Shown here: positions 34,803 through 43,937 of the stretch, piece after piece
Layout: each line of letters begins with the position of its first letter
How positions within the stretch are numbered: the stretch's first letter is position 1
Virus record (IMG/VR): IMGVR_UViG_3300032157_000001
Location: 1 to 64,000 of that record
Direction: 5' to 3' (one strand)
Length of the DNA stretch: 64,000 nucleotides
From: a virus
The notes under the pieces: model-generated
Told to the model about the DNA's origin: nothing
The model's database searches: none
What the model saw: the letters and a program-made list of their open reading frames with translations, nothing else
Program-made: the position numbers and the translations under genes

Positions 34803-35210
34803 TTATTGTATTACACCATAACCTGTTGTTAAAGTAATTGTACTTCCGAACACGGTAACGGGGCCAGATGGTGAAGCACCAGCAGCACTTAATGTCGTTC
34901 CGGGAGGTATGGCTACTGTTAGCTTCGCATCCTCTTGGATTGCCTTAATTATTTCTTCAACCCTAATACGTTCCATTATTTCATCAGGTGATACTCCACC
35001 AGAAGGAAGAGTACCAATAGGAATACCAGCCTCACTCTTACGTTGGATGATAGTACTGGCTATTTTTATTGCTGAAAGTCCGGGACGAGTCTGTGCACCG
35101 ACCAAGATCAATGGTGTTGGTACTGTTGTGTTACCACCAGCATTTTGTAGCTTCAAAATTTTGTTGATGCCACTTAGTATTGACGAAAAGCTGTTGAAAT
35201 TAATTGCCAT
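34803..35210 (-). CDS. probable baseplate structural protein
   Basis: 135 residues, with a helical N-terminus and a Gly/Pro/Thr-rich C-terminus (T-L-S-A-A-G-A-S-P-S-G-P). No domain recognised. It begins just after the 435-residue gene and is probably part of the same baseplate operon. Confidence 0.6.
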   Translation of the reverse strand: MAINFNSFSSILSGINKILKLQNAGGNTTVPTPLILVGAQTRPGLSAIKIASTIIQRKSEAGIPIGTLPSGGVSPDEIMERIRVEEIIKAIQEDAKLTVAIPPGTTLSAAGASPSGPVTVFGSTITLTTGYGVIQ

Positions 35211-35211
35211 A

Positions 35212-36519
35212 TTACACGAGTGATTTGAGGATGTTTATAAATGCTTTGATCTTCTCCTGTAAAATTAATGTTGCTACCGGAACGATTAGTTTAATTAACT
35301 CTGCTTTTACTAGATTGAATATAAACTCATTCAGTGTACTTTCTGCAGTGTCTGACAAGCACTTGATTAAATTTTTCTGTTTCTTTATATCATCGGTCGG
35401 ACTGGTTAATGATCCACTAACATCGTCATTATTTTTCAGACCTCCAACTATTGCAAGTAATACTCTTATTTGTGGAGCGGCTGTTACCGATTCAATTATG
35501 ATTTGTTTTATGGTGTTGATGATTCGTTTAAAGAATCCATCTCGAATTGCGTTCTTGTTTACGGGATCGACCTGAGCCGGATTTTTACCAAAACTATTAT
35601 CTATTAGTCCTCCAAAATTCTTACCTATCGTAACCGGATTTGTTGTACCCGTGTTACCGGAAATAAGATTTTTTAAATCATCCATACTGACATTACTATC
35701 GATAATACTACACCCAACATCAACTTTAGCTTTACCAGTCAACATTTCATTAGCTACAACATCAACATTGAAAAGTTCATCCTGTGTCAAGTCCAAATCG
35801 TCACTACCTTCCGTGATTTTATTCAAGGTTGTTGTGAACATCACCTCACTTTTTAGTTGAGTGAGATTCTTATTTTGATTTGCAGAGACCGTACCAAATA
35901 TTGCATCGATCAACTTGGAGGTAAACTCCTTTTCGTTTATTATCGTCAAACCAGCAATGAAGGATTGAGTAAAACTACCTATGGTTTGACCAGAGGTAAC
36001 CGGTCTCACTTTTATCATATCATTTGATGAGTCGTAATTAAGAATCACCCCGGTACTGGCATTCGTCACGTCCGTTCCGGGATTCTGTACTGCGTTGTAG
36101 ATCGACTTATCGAAATTGTTTGCATTATCCCCATAGATCACGTCTCCCGTTGAGCTACTAGGGTCTGTTTTAAGCTTACCGTGGATGTCAATTGACTTCA
36201 TGGGTATATTATACCCCGAAGCAAAGCCCGTGGATAGAGGCTTATCTGAATTGTGTGTAACGGTTTGTTTATTTAAGCTTGTCTTTAGTTGTGGTTCGGA
36301 TTTACGAACGTAATCCGTCATGACCTGTCCTGTGGTTCTTTCAAGAGCTTGACTGCCCACCATTACGGTGAGCATGTCGAGCATAAATGGTACTGGTTCA
36401 TTCTTGTTGTTAAGTGAAAGCAAAGTAGTATTCGTATCGGGTAGTTCAACTCTCTTACCCATTGAGGTGAATACTCCGATCTGATTTATTATACCTTTCT
36501 TATCATCAACTAAACCCAT
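35212..36519 (-). CDS. probable baseplate structural protein
   Basis: 435 residues. Soluble until a hydrophobic helical C-terminal part (about 390-435). Ser, Asn, Thr and Asp are abundant in the middle, as in structural proteins. No enzyme motif recognised. It is co-transcribed with the 135-residue and OB-fold genes. Exact role unknown. Confidence 0.6.
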   Translation of the reverse strand: MGLVDDKKGIINQIGVFTSMGKRVELPDTNTTLLSLNNKNEPVPFMLDMLTVMVGSQALERTTGQVMTDYVRKSEPQLKTSLNKQTVTHNSDKPLSTGFASGYNIPMKSIDIHGKLKTDPSSSTGDVIYGDNANNFDKSIYNAVQNPGTDVTNASTGVILNYDSSNDMIKVRPVTSGQTIGSFTQSFIAGLTIINEKEFTSKLIDAIFGTVSANQNKNLTQLKSEVMFTTTLNKITEGSDDLDLTQDELFNVDVVANEMLTGKAKVDVGCSIIDSNVSMDDLKNLISGNTGTTNPVTIGKNFGGLIDNSFGKNPAQVDPVNKNAIRDGFFKRIINTIKQIIIESVTAAPQIRVLLAIVGGLKNNDDVSGSLTSPTDDIKKQKNLIKCLSDTAESTLNEFIFNLVKAELIKLIVPVATLILQEKIKAFINILKSLV

Positions 36520-36521
36520 TA

Positions 36522-36929
36522 TTATTCTGTAGTGTTGTTAGCTTGGTTTTTCTCCATCGCCTTTTTAGCTTCTTCAATCATTGCCATGATTGTGTTCTTT
36601 GAATCATCACCCAAAGTAACTTGATCTCCATTACTGCTGTTTCTTGATGCTTCAGCTTCACCCGCAGCTTTCTTGTCGAAAACTATATCCTTCAAAATTT
36701 TCAATAAAGCGATTTTTTGGTCGTTGGTTCTTGCTATAGAATTCATCAAGTTTACGATTTCTTTACCCATAGCGGCCACATTACCTTCATCTTTAACCAT
36801 TGGCCCCCATACGCTGAGTATAGCCATTACTTGAGCTTTAAAATTGTGTGAATCATTGTAGATTTCCTGATAAACCTCATTGAGACTTTCCTCCGTGAAC
36901 TTTATCTGTTTTCTTTTTATTCTTGCCAT
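36522..36929 (-). CDS. hypothetical late protein
   Basis: 135 residues, helical, basic at the start and Asn/Ala/Lys-rich at the end. It is the first gene after a late octamer and leads the baseplate operon, so it may be an assembly protein. No family is recognised. Confidence 0.6.
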   Translation of the reverse strand: MARIKRKQIKFTEESLNEVYQEIYNDSHNFKAQVMAILSVWGPMVKDEGNVAAMGKEIVNLMNSIARTNDQKIALLKILKDIVFDKKAAGEAEASRNSSNGDQVTLGDDSKNTIMAMIEEAKKAMEKNQANNTTE

Positions 36930-36943
36930 AATTTAAGTTTCAT

Positions 36944-36951
36944 ATAAATAG
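36944..36951 (-). promoter_or_regulatory. late-promoter-like octamer CTATTTAT (minus strand)
   Basis: Minus-strand octamer ending 14 bases before the ATG at 36929; it lies in the gap after the gp55-like gene. Confidence 0.65.
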
Positions 36952-36964
36952 TACTACTTTGAAA

Positions 36965-37735
36965 TTAGTACTCGTCACTAAAAAACTCACTTTTTTGAAG
37001 GAAATACAACTCTTTGAATTGACGCATAGACGAGCGGATTTCTTTGGTTGAAAGATTCGTCTGTTCTTTTAAATAGAAGAGGATTTTATTCTTTGCAAAG
37101 TTGTTCGATATTTTTTTGTTGTAGACTCCGATCTCGGTCTCTTCCATGAACAGGGCTGGCCAGTTAGCAAGAACTTTGATGATCGCCTCTCCCACAACGA
37201 TTTCATTCTTTTTGAGAGCCTTATCTGTGTCTATTTTGGTTCTGATTTTTTCGATGATAACCAGTATCAATTTTTCTTTGGTGTCGTGATCGTCAGACGA
37301 GTCCATTTCATAAGTATAGTCGGCATTGTTTTCAACCTCATCATGAAAATCCTCAAATGGCAAATTGGTGATTCTCTCATTAAAAGTTTTCTTGCTCCAA
37401 TCCTTATAAAAATTACGGATTATCGTCTGACAATAACTAAATGCTTTATTCTTAATTCCTGCTTTGTTGTAAGAGTTCTCTTTGAACCCGACCATCTTTT
37501 CAATTAGGTGCGACCAAGCATTATGCTCAACCTCAGTAATGTCGTAATTACCGATATGAATCGGATAACGTCTGAGGATTGACTCAATCATTGTTTTGAA
37601 CGGCTTATGAAGTATATCATTATACAACTTATGACGTAACTCAGTGGAGTCAGTACGTATGTAATCTATCAGAGCTTGTTCTTCACGTGCTCCAAAATAT
37701 GGTTCTTTAGTTTCGACTTTCTTTCTCTTACCCAT
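36965..37735 (-). CDS. 55: late-transcription sigma factor, T4 gp55-like
   Basis: 256 residues, longer than T4 gp55 (185). It is helical, with a sigma-region-2-like segment: F-K-E-N-S-Y-N-K-A-G-I-K-N-K-A-F-S-Y (about 89-106) followed by C-Q-T-I-I-R-N-F-Y-K-D-W-S-K-K, comparable to the gp55 stretch F-D-E-T-K-Y and its following helix. The protein would direct host RNA polymerase to late promoters. The octamer before virion genes is a natural target. It belongs to a leftward cluster with PhoH and glycosyltransferases. Confidence 0.82.
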   Translation of the reverse strand: MGKRKKVETKEPYFGAREEQALIDYIRTDSTELRHKLYNDILHKPFKTMIESILRRYPIHIGNYDITEVEHNAWSHLIEKMVGFKENSYNKAGIKNKAFSYCQTIIRNFYKDWSKKTFNERITNLPFEDFHDEVENNADYTYEMDSSDDHDTKEKLILVIIEKIRTKIDTDKALKKNEIVVGEAIIKVLANWPALFMEETEIGVYNKKISNNFAKNKILFYLKEQTNLSTKEIRSSMRQFKELYFLQKSEFFSDEY

Positions 37736-37766
37736 TTACAGATGTGCATAGAATATTTTTTTTATG

Positions 37767-38615
37767 TTATGCTACTACTGCAGGTTCTTCAACTAATGAT
37801 GATGTGTCTATAACTCTATCTGTGAAGAAATGACATTCCTTCTTCGCAGTTTCAAACCAAAATCTTCTTTCCTTCATTGGCATTGATGTTCCGTAACCAA
37901 CAAAGAGACTTCCCGGTCTATTAATTACGTGCTTATACCCAAACTTCGGCATTGAATAGATTTTATTGCCGTTTTCCAGAAATCTGAGAATGAACTCATA
38001 TGTAAACGCCAACTTAATGTTCGACTTAAGACCACCAGATGATTCAAAATCTGCTTTCTTGATTACTGATCCACCAATTGTGTAGAATGAGAACTCATTC
38101 AATGATCTTGTGTTCAAGAAACCTAATGTTCCGTTTTCTCCCACATAACCCTTTGACCAAATTGTTTGATTCACAATTTGAACAAGGCTCCCCGTCTTAT
38201 CATCCACTTCAACGGTGAACGGTAGGAACATACTAACGTCAGGAAATACTGTGAGATGCTTAACGACATTTTTAAAGAAAATAGTTGCATACTCATCATC
38301 GTATTCAAGAATTGAGAAATACTCTGTGGGTACATTCGCAGCACCCAAATTTACTTGACTGCAGAAATCGGTCTTACCCTCATTTTTGATCGGAATGACC
38401 ATCAACGGTTTTACAGTTACGTCAGTGGGTGATGTGAATTCCTTGACGAAATCCAAAAGCCCCCTCTGTTCTGCAACATGAGTATACACCAACACAATAG
38501 GTATTGGTGCGTCAAATCCAACTTGCGATAATATCGAAGCGAATCCCTTTCTAAGGTATTGTGCGACTGTGTCGTTAAATTCGTGTACTGGTAGTACGAT
38601 TGAAATGTTTGTCAT
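37767..38615 (-). CDS. GT-A type glycosyltransferase
   Basis: 282 residues. It starts with a S-I-V-L-P-V-H-E-F strand typical of family 2 enzymes and has an E-Y-D-D-E-Y acidic metal-binding motif near residue 118. It probably transfers a sugar from a nucleotide sugar to protein or DNA. It is close to a GT-B enzyme, suggesting the pair acts together. Substrate unknown. Confidence 0.72.
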   Translation of the reverse strand: MTNISIVLPVHEFNDTVAQYLRKGFASILSQVGFDAPIPIVLVYTHVAEQRGLLDFVKEFTSPTDVTVKPLMVIPIKNEGKTDFCSQVNLGAANVPTEYFSILEYDDEYATIFFKNVVKHLTVFPDVSMFLPFTVEVDDKTGSLVQIVNQTIWSKGYVGENGTLGFLNTRSLNEFSFYTIGGSVIKKADFESSGGLKSNIKLAFTYEFILRFLENGNKIYSMPKFGYKHVINRPGSLFVGYGTSMPMKERRFWFETAKKECHFFTDRVIDTSSLVEEPAVVA

Positions 38616-38622
38616 GATATGT

Positions 38623-39195
38623 TTATTCTTTTATTAATACTAATGTAATACCTCTAATTATTGGTTCGGAGTTTTCAACATCCATGATGTTATAGTGCAC
38701 TCGGTATGATAAGTTTCTACGCACCTCGCTAAATTTTGTGTTTAATTTATCTACTGTGTAGTTGAATAATTCAGTTGCATGTTTTATGTCTTCTGAATTA
38801 TAACGATTCTCTTCCAGAATAACTAGAAGATTCCCATCCCAAGGAGGATGTTCTATACTAGCCAATCTTTTTTTGTGATTTTGTTTTACAATCTCATTTA
38901 TCGCAAAAAACTCATCCTCAATTTCTTCAATTATTGTGTCCTCAATCTCTAATCTGTTTTCCTCTTCAATAATTTTTAGTCTTTCTTCAAGTACTGGAAG
39001 ACTTGTCTTTACCCTTTTTGATCGTGCCAGTATTTCATCAAACAATAGTGTGGGCGATTCTTCCAATTCAACATCGGCATAATCAAATACTTCCCTCCTA
39101 TATGAAATCAACTCACCAATATCATGTTTATCACCCTGATAGTTAAGCTCATTGTAGAGTCTATCCATAAACGCAAGTCTTAGGTTATTATCCAT
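38623..39195 (-). CDS. hypothetical coiled-coil protein
   Basis: 190 residues, very rich in Glu and Leu with coiled-coil character from about 70 to 130. It lies between the two glycosyltransferase genes and overlaps the GT-B gene by 8 bases. No family recognised. Confidence 0.6.
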   Translation of the reverse strand: MDNNLRLAFMDRLYNELNYQGDKHDIGELISYRREVFDYADVELEESPTLLFDEILARSKRVKTSLPVLEERLKIIEEENRLEIEDTIIEEIEDEFFAINEIVKQNHKKRLASIEHPPWDGNLLVILEENRYNSEDIKHATELFNYTVDKLNTKFSEVRRNLSYRVHYNIMDVENSEPIIRGITLVLIKE

Positions 39196-40360
39196 TCAGT
39201 ACTTGGTTCGCCATCTCTGTTTGATTTGATGCTGCAGTTTCTCTTGACTTAAGTGTCTCAAGAGTCGCTTCGAATTGTTTCAATCTATCTCCAAACAATC
39301 CATCATAGATGGTTGTTAATTGTTTTGTAGCCACTTCGGTTGTATAGTTTGAAGAGATTTCATCCATTGTGGTGAAAAGTTCTTCGGGCACTTCGTCATC
39401 AAGAAATTTTCTCAATGAATCAGCAAGTAACGCAGGAAGCGCATATAAATCTGACGACCAAACTCCCGAATTCGGTACAAACTGATCATCTTTGATGATG
39501 TATTCTGGTGTAATATCTGGCTTAAGACAGATCGGTATTGTTCCAACACGCATACACTCAAGGGGGAATTGGGCGTGTGATGCAAGTCTATCAATCCAAA
39601 GGGCTGCAAAGTTTCTATCTAACTTATCCGCAAAATCCTTTCTTCTCAAGAACTTTGGTGGTTTAGATTCAGTTTGCATTGGCTCAAATGTCAACCATCT
39701 AAACTGAGGAAATTTCTGATAGAATAATTTAACGACCTTTTCAAGATCATTTTCGTTTCTAACGAAAACCGATACCACAGGTCTCTTTACGAGAGCCTTC
39801 TTTTTGAAATAGTCTGGTACTGATACGTTATAGACTCTAACGTTGTACTTTCCATTAGTGAAGAATTCGTTAATGAAAAGTTGCATAATGTTACTGGTTG
39901 TGATAACATCCTTGATTCCAAAACTAGACCAATCAACCCCCGGAACCAAAGCTCTGAGTGCGTTATCAATTGATTGAAGTAACACAACCCTCATACATGG
40001 GAGATTCTTAGTTCTCTCCATTACGTTTGTGAAGATTTCTGGAATGATAAGTAAATCCTCCGGAGACACAGTTAACTTAACAGTGTCCATCGCAACATGT
40101 GGAAACTTTGTTAGTTCCGGTTCGATGAAATCGGGAACTTGTGACTTCTCACTTTCAAGAAGTATCTTAACGTCATATCCCATGTTTTTCAAAATCGACG
40201 CATGAAAATAGACTTCGTATACAGCACCAGAAGGTGTTGCACCAAGATCAGGTACGAAGAACATGATTTTGTTCTTCTTATTTTTCAATATATCCATCGA
40301 CAATGTGATTTTCTCAATGTCTGTTAGACTTTCTCTATCGATTACAACTTCGTTTGCCAT
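39188..40360 (-). CDS. GT-B type glycosyltransferase
   Basis: 390 residues. The N-terminal domain (about 30-180) and the C-terminal domain (about 195-330) look like the two Rossmann halves of a GT-B enzyme. A-S-H-A-Q-F-P-L-E-C-M-R-V-G-T-I-P-I (around 260-277) resembles the donor-binding E-x-x-x-x-G-T-P-x region. A further roughly 50-residue tail follows. It may glycosylate phage proteins or DNA. Confidence 0.7.
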   Translation of the reverse strand: MANEVVIDRESLTDIEKITLSMDILKNKKNKIMFFVPDLGATPSGAVYEVYFHASILKNMGYDVKILLESEKSQVPDFIEPELTKFPHVAMDTVKLTVSPEDLLIIPEIFTNVMERTKNLPCMRVVLLQSIDNALRALVPGVDWSSFGIKDVITTSNIMQLFINEFFTNGKYNVRVYNVSVPDYFKKKALVKRPVVSVFVRNENDLEKVVKLFYQKFPQFRWLTFEPMQTESKPPKFLRRKDFADKLDRNFAALWIDRLASHAQFPLECMRVGTIPICLKPDITPEYIIKDDQFVPNSGVWSSDLYALPALLADSLRKFLDDEVPEELFTTMDEISSNYTTEVATKQLTTIYDGLFGDRLKQFEATLETLKSRETAASNQTEMANQVLNG

Positions 40361-40384
40361 TTATTCTCTGGTATTATTTTAATG

Positions 40385-41134
40385 TTAGTTTATAATTGCT
40401 TTGAATGCATCGTTTTGTAAAACTGTCACCGACTTGTCTTCATTTACCACTGAAGTAAATAAATCTTGAAGGTTGATGACTTTAAGGTCACCAGTTTGAC
40501 TGGTGTTATGTGGTCTTGCAAGAACGACAACCCTTTTATCTACGGGTGTTGCACTGATGATCCTAGGATCGGTTGTTATTACTATATCGACCTCACGCCA
40601 TATGTCTTCTGGCTTTTCGGGGAAAATATATTTTCTAATATTGGGTCTGATCTTCGATAAGAAAAACAACGATGGAGAAATACTCTCTTCTTTCTCACTA
40701 GAGAACAACACAATATCAATCTCATTATTATATGCTTCTTTGAACATACGTAAATGAATGTCAAGTCCCCTATAAAGTGTTGGAGCACTACCGAAGATTT
40801 CAACAAGAAAATCTTCGTATAGGAATTGATTGAAAATTTCATCTGCAGTCTTTTTTTCTGATCTCTTTCTGAAAGCCATGTGATCAACCGGAGCTTCACC
40901 GGTTTCTTTATCAACGATATACTCCACGGGAGAAATATCATCTGGTAGTTCTTCATTGAGATAATTATTTTCAAAGACGGTGTCCTTGAATTCATAGTGC
41001 TTGCGTAGATCATACGTATCGAAAGGCATTGATATACCTTCCTCACCAAATTCCTGTGCGTAGAATCTATCAAACTGAATCCACTTACTTCTAACGACCT
41101 CATCAAGGTCAATTCCTACGATTTTCTTTGCCAT
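40385..41134 (-). CDS. HAD-like hydrolase, unknown substrate
   Basis: 249 residues. The start I-V-G-I-D-L-D-E-V-V (5-14) carries the D-x-D-x-(V/T) nucleophile motif of the HAD family, and a later V-D-I-V-I-T-T-D-P-R can be the acidic motif. 5'-nucleotidases and sugar phosphatases share this fold. It may work with the nearby glycosyltransferases or on nucleotides. Confidence 0.55.
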   Translation of the reverse strand: MAKKIVGIDLDEVVRSKWIQFDRFYAQEFGEEGISMPFDTYDLRKHYEFKDTVFENNYLNEELPDDISPVEYIVDKETGEAPVDHMAFRKRSEKKTADEIFNQFLYEDFLVEIFGSAPTLYRGLDIHLRMFKEAYNNEIDIVLFSSEKEESISPSLFFLSKIRPNIRKYIFPEKPEDIWREVDIVITTDPRIISATPVDKRVVVLARPHNTSQTGDLKVINLQDLFTSVVNEDKSVTVLQNDAFKAIIN

Positions 41135-41135
41135 T

Positions 41136-41531
41136 TTATTTTTTCTTGTTTTTATGATTTGATATTGGGACGATAATCATACGATTCTCATCAGTTGTTA
41201 TTAATATGTCACAAATTTCGTTAACACCATCTGTCAAATAAATGGGGTCGATATACACATTTAAATTTCCATCATCTTCTTTGTTAAGATGATTTTTAAC
41301 TTCTTGGAGTTTCATCGTTGGTGCATCAGGAACCACATATTCACCCGATTCTTGTTTCTCTGCGTAATCTTCCATGTGTGGTAGAAATGTGAAATTCAAT
41401 TCAACGTCACAATTAACCAACTTTGAGATTTTGGTGATGTAGTTATCAATTTTATTGCTAATCACAGGATCGGCAAGTTTCTTACTGACTTCTTCGTATC
41501 TCTTTCTATAAAATTCCTCTTCGTTATACAT
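41136..41531 (-). CDS. hypothetical protein
   Basis: 131 residues, soluble and acidic, with a beta-rich C-terminal half. It overlaps the 96-residue gene by 8 bases. No domain is recognised. Confidence 0.6.
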   Translation of the reverse strand: MYNEEEFYRKRYEEVSKKLADPVISNKIDNYITKISKLVNCDVELNFTFLPHMEDYAEKQESGEYVVPDAPTMKLQEVKNHLNKEDDGNLNVYIDPIYLTDGVNEICDILITTDENRMIIVPISNHKNKKK

Positions 41532-41814
41532 TTTCTTCTCCGTTGACGATTAATTTATTTAAAGATTCGTTGAATTCAACCATCAGTGCTTCATGTTCTT
41601 TTATTAACTGTTCATCAGTAACATAAACCGGATTGATACATTCCAGTCTGGTGTTACCATCTCTGTTTGGAAGAATAATTACTTCACAATTGTTTCGTTT
41701 GATGAAATCAGGATCAAAAAACCTATGTTTTATACTATTAACATATTCTTCAATATGTCTCGATTCCATTGTTGCAACGTCAAGATAAAATACAAGTATC
41801 TTTTTTTCGTCCAT
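41524..41814 (-). CDS. hypothetical protein
   Basis: 96 residues beginning with a strand (V-F-Y-L-D-V) and a helix. No family recognised. It starts one base after PhoH ends, so it is in the same operon. Confidence 0.6.
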   Translation of the reverse strand: MDEKKILVFYLDVATMESRHIEEYVNSIKHRFFDPDFIKRNNCEVIILPNRDGNTRLECINPVYVTDEQLIKEHEALMVEFNESLNKLIVNGEENV

Positions 41815-41815
41815 T

Positions 41816-42559
41816 CTAAATCTCTTTAAATTTAGCCTCTATGGTTTTGATAATTGGATTTCTGCAGTTTTCTTCATCTGCATTCATCTGCACACATTCA
41901 ATATCCGGAACATCTTTAAATATTCTGAACACCACATCCAGAGAACTATCTTTTTTATTCTTCAAATCTATCTGATTTGAGTCACCAAGACAGATAATCT
42001 TACAATCTTCACCAATTCTGGTTAGAAGAGTTCTTGCGTTGTCAACAGACACGTTTTGAATCTCATCCATGATAACTATACAGTTGTCAAGGTTTGTCCC
42101 TCTAATGTATGCTAACGGCAAGAATCTAATGATACTCGAATCAAACAATGCATTTACATTTGTGTTACGAAACAACTTGTTTGCATTGTTCTTGAAACTT
42201 TCCATGAATGGATCAATCTTTTCACGAAGATCACCCTTTAAGAACCCCACCTCTTCACCTTTTAATGTCGTTACCGACTTCACCAAGTAAATTTTGTAGT
42301 AGTTATTTGCTTTATCCTTCAATAACGACAAAGCCATGAAGATCGAGCATATTGTCTTTCCGGAACCAGCACCACCATTACAGATAGTGATCTGATTGTC
42401 CTTGATTGACCTGAGTAAGTTTATTTGACTATTGTTTTTGGCTTTTAACTTGACGTTCTCGGAGATAATTCCTCCAATCTTTTCTTTTTCACGAGCATTG
42501 ATGTCTGCTTTCGATATTTCTAACTCTTCAGTACCTCTCTTAGATTTAGTCTTGGCCAT
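41816..42559 (-). CDS. phoH: PhoH-like ATPase
   Basis: 247 residues with the PhoH order of motifs: I-C-N-G-G-A-G-S-G-K-T (Walker A, about 58-68), a K-S-V...G-F-L-K-G-D-L segment, I-V-I-M-D-E-I-Q-N (Walker B) and C-L-G-D-S-N-Q-I-D. PhoH proteins are frequent in large phages; their role is thought to be RNA or nucleotide metabolism but is not settled. It is the first gene of the leftward cluster ending with gp55. Confidence 0.9.
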   Translation of the reverse strand: MAKTKSKRGTEELEISKADINAREKEKIGGIISENVKLKAKNNSQINLLRSIKDNQITICNGGAGSGKTICSIFMALSLLKDKANNYYKIYLVKSVTTLKGEEVGFLKGDLREKIDPFMESFKNNANKLFRNTNVNALFDSSIIRFLPLAYIRGTNLDNCIVIMDEIQNVSVDNARTLLTRIGEDCKIICLGDSNQIDLKNKKDSSLDVVFRIFKDVPDIECVQMNADEENCRNPIIKTIEAKFKEI

Positions 42560-42662
42560 TTACAATTTTTCAAACTTCTTCATTTATTTCAAGAACTTCC
42601 TACATCCTTATACAAGAAAGTCGGACAAATCTTGAATTTTAACGAAAAATATTTTCGGAACT

Positions 42663-42670
42663 GTATTTAT
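42663..42670 (+). promoter_or_regulatory. late-promoter-like octamer GTATTTAT
   Basis: Exact octamer, 31 bases before the ATG at 42702. It lies in the divergent gap with PhoH. Confidence 0.65.
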
Positions 42671-42701
42671 TTATAATAAATCATAAAAATTTATCATATC
42701 T

Positions 42702-43697
42702 ATGGGACAGCAAAAGCCAAAACAAAATAAAGAAATTATCGATCCGGTGGAGCAAGCAGCACTAAAAAATGCTATGAATAACTTCTATGCGGCTAGACAA
42801 AATGATACTCAAGAGATCATCAATAAGAATACAAGCACACCACAAGGAACTCCCCTTGTAACGCAACCACCAGTACAACAACAAGTACAAATGAGTGGCT
42901 TCCAGACTCCGGAAGACTTCGAAAAGAATGTATACAAACAAGCGATCACAAATGTTGATCCGAATCTTAACGTAGAATTCGAAATCATAAAGTTCCCATC
43001 AAAAGGACAATTCTACCCATCAAGAGTATCTGAAGTTGTCGTTGAAAAAATGACATCTCTTGATGAAGACGTTCTTGCAACGACATCTCTTATAGAGAAC
43101 GGAACAGTACTGGACGTATTGATCAAAAGAAAGATCAAAACTCCCGGTATTAACACCGATGAACTTTTAGTTGGTGATAGAAACGCAATTCTATTGTTCT
43201 TGAGAGCTTCTTCATATGGACATGAGTATGATGTTAGAGTGGTTGATCCAAGAACCGGTATCCCTTTCACATCACAAGTAGACTTGACGGCATTGAAACC
43301 AAAGGAAATGGTTGCACAACCCGACGAAAGAGGTGAATTCTCTCTTCAACTTCCCGTAAGAAAGGTGATGGTTAAGTTCAAGATACTGAACTTCAGAGAA
43401 ATTCAACACGTCTTAAAGACCGCTGAAGCAAAACAAGCCGCATACAATACTGAGTATTCTGAATTTGGATCACTCAAGTTAAAAGCTGAGGTCGTTGAAA
43501 TCGAAGGTAATCGTAATAAAGACTATATCGTTCAATTCATTGACGCTCTACCAGCTAGAGATTCAGCTAAATTGAAACAATCGGTTAATGACGTTACTCC
43601 CGACATCGACATGAATTATGAATTTGCTGCTACTGATGGCTATAAGTTCAAAGCTAAAGTATCAGTGGGCGTAGATTTTTTTTTCCCCTTCATTTAG
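42702..43697 (+). CDS. tail assembly/baseplate chaperone, T4 gp26-like
   Basis: 331 residues. The Gln-rich N-terminus (1-70) is followed by a domain with F-P-S-K-G-Q-F-Y-P (98-106), M-T-S-L-D-E-D, L-I-E-N-G and V-G-D-R-N-A-I-L (about 159-166), a pattern shared with T4-type gp26 baseplate proteins (PF12322). It stands where tail assembly chaperones usually stand, right before the tape measure. The frame ends just after a run of nine T; a -1 shift there adds 73 residues. A C-terminally extended product of 403 residues is therefore likely. Confidence 0.75.
   Translation: MGQQKPKQNKEIIDPVEQAALKNAMNNFYAARQNDTQEIINKNTSTPQGTPLVTQPPVQQQVQMSGFQTPEDFEKNVYKQAITNVDPNLNVEFEIIKFPSKGQFYPSRVSEVVVEKMTSLDEDVLATTSLIENGTVLDVLIKRKIKTPGINTDELLVGDRNAILLFLRASSYGHEYDVRVVDPRTGIPFTSQVDLTALKPKEMVAQPDERGEFSLQLPVRKVMVKFKILNFREIQHVLKTAEAKQAAYNTEYSEFGSLKLKAEVVEIEGNRNKDYIVQFIDALPARDSAKLKQSVNDVTPDIDMNYEFAATDGYKFKAKVSVGVDFFFPFI
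43676..43684 (+). other. slippery T9 site for -1 ribosomal frameshift
   Basis: Nine T in the zero frame read GAT TTT TTT TTC, containing the heptamer T TTT TTT, ideal for -1 slippage. The zero-frame stop comes 10 bases later; the -1 frame is open across the site to 43912. A homopolymer sequencing error (ten T) is the alternative. Confidence 0.75.
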
Positions 43698-43912
43698 CGG
43701 ATAAGTACAAAAGGATGATCACCGATGAGGTGTTCAATCTGAGTAGACACGGAAATATTGGCTCCATAAATGAAGTAGCAGCTATGCCAACGTGGAAAAG
43801 ACGATACTATCTGTATCGTGTTAGTGATGAGCTTGAGAAGCAGAAAGAGGCTATCGAGAAGGCACAACGTAAGCACCAAACCAGTACTGGATTCAGTAAA
43901 AAACGTAGGTAA
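43676..43912 (+). CDS. -1 frame extension of the tail chaperone (gp51-like)
   Basis: Read in the -1 frame from the slippery site, 78 codons continue as F-F-F-P-L-H-L-A-D-K-Y and then a helical domain with H-G-N-I-G-S-I-N-E-V-A-A-M-P-T-W-K-R-R. An ATG at 43715 could also start a 65-residue free protein, but it has no leader. Size, position and the helical M-P-x-x-x-R motif recall T4-type gp51 baseplate hub assembly factors. It is most likely produced as a fusion with the preceding protein. Confidence 0.7.
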   Translation, partial: FFFPLHLADKYKRMITDEVFNLSRHGNIGSINEVAAMPTWKRRYYLYRVSDELEKQKEAIEKAQRKHQTSTGFSKKRR

Positions 43913-43914
43913 TA

Positions 43915-43922
43915 GTATTTAT
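43915..43922 (+). promoter_or_regulatory. late-promoter-like octamer GTATTTAT
   Basis: Exact octamer ending 15 bases before the tape measure ATG at 43938. Confidence 0.7.
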
Positions 43923-43937
43923 TGAAAACCCGTTTGG

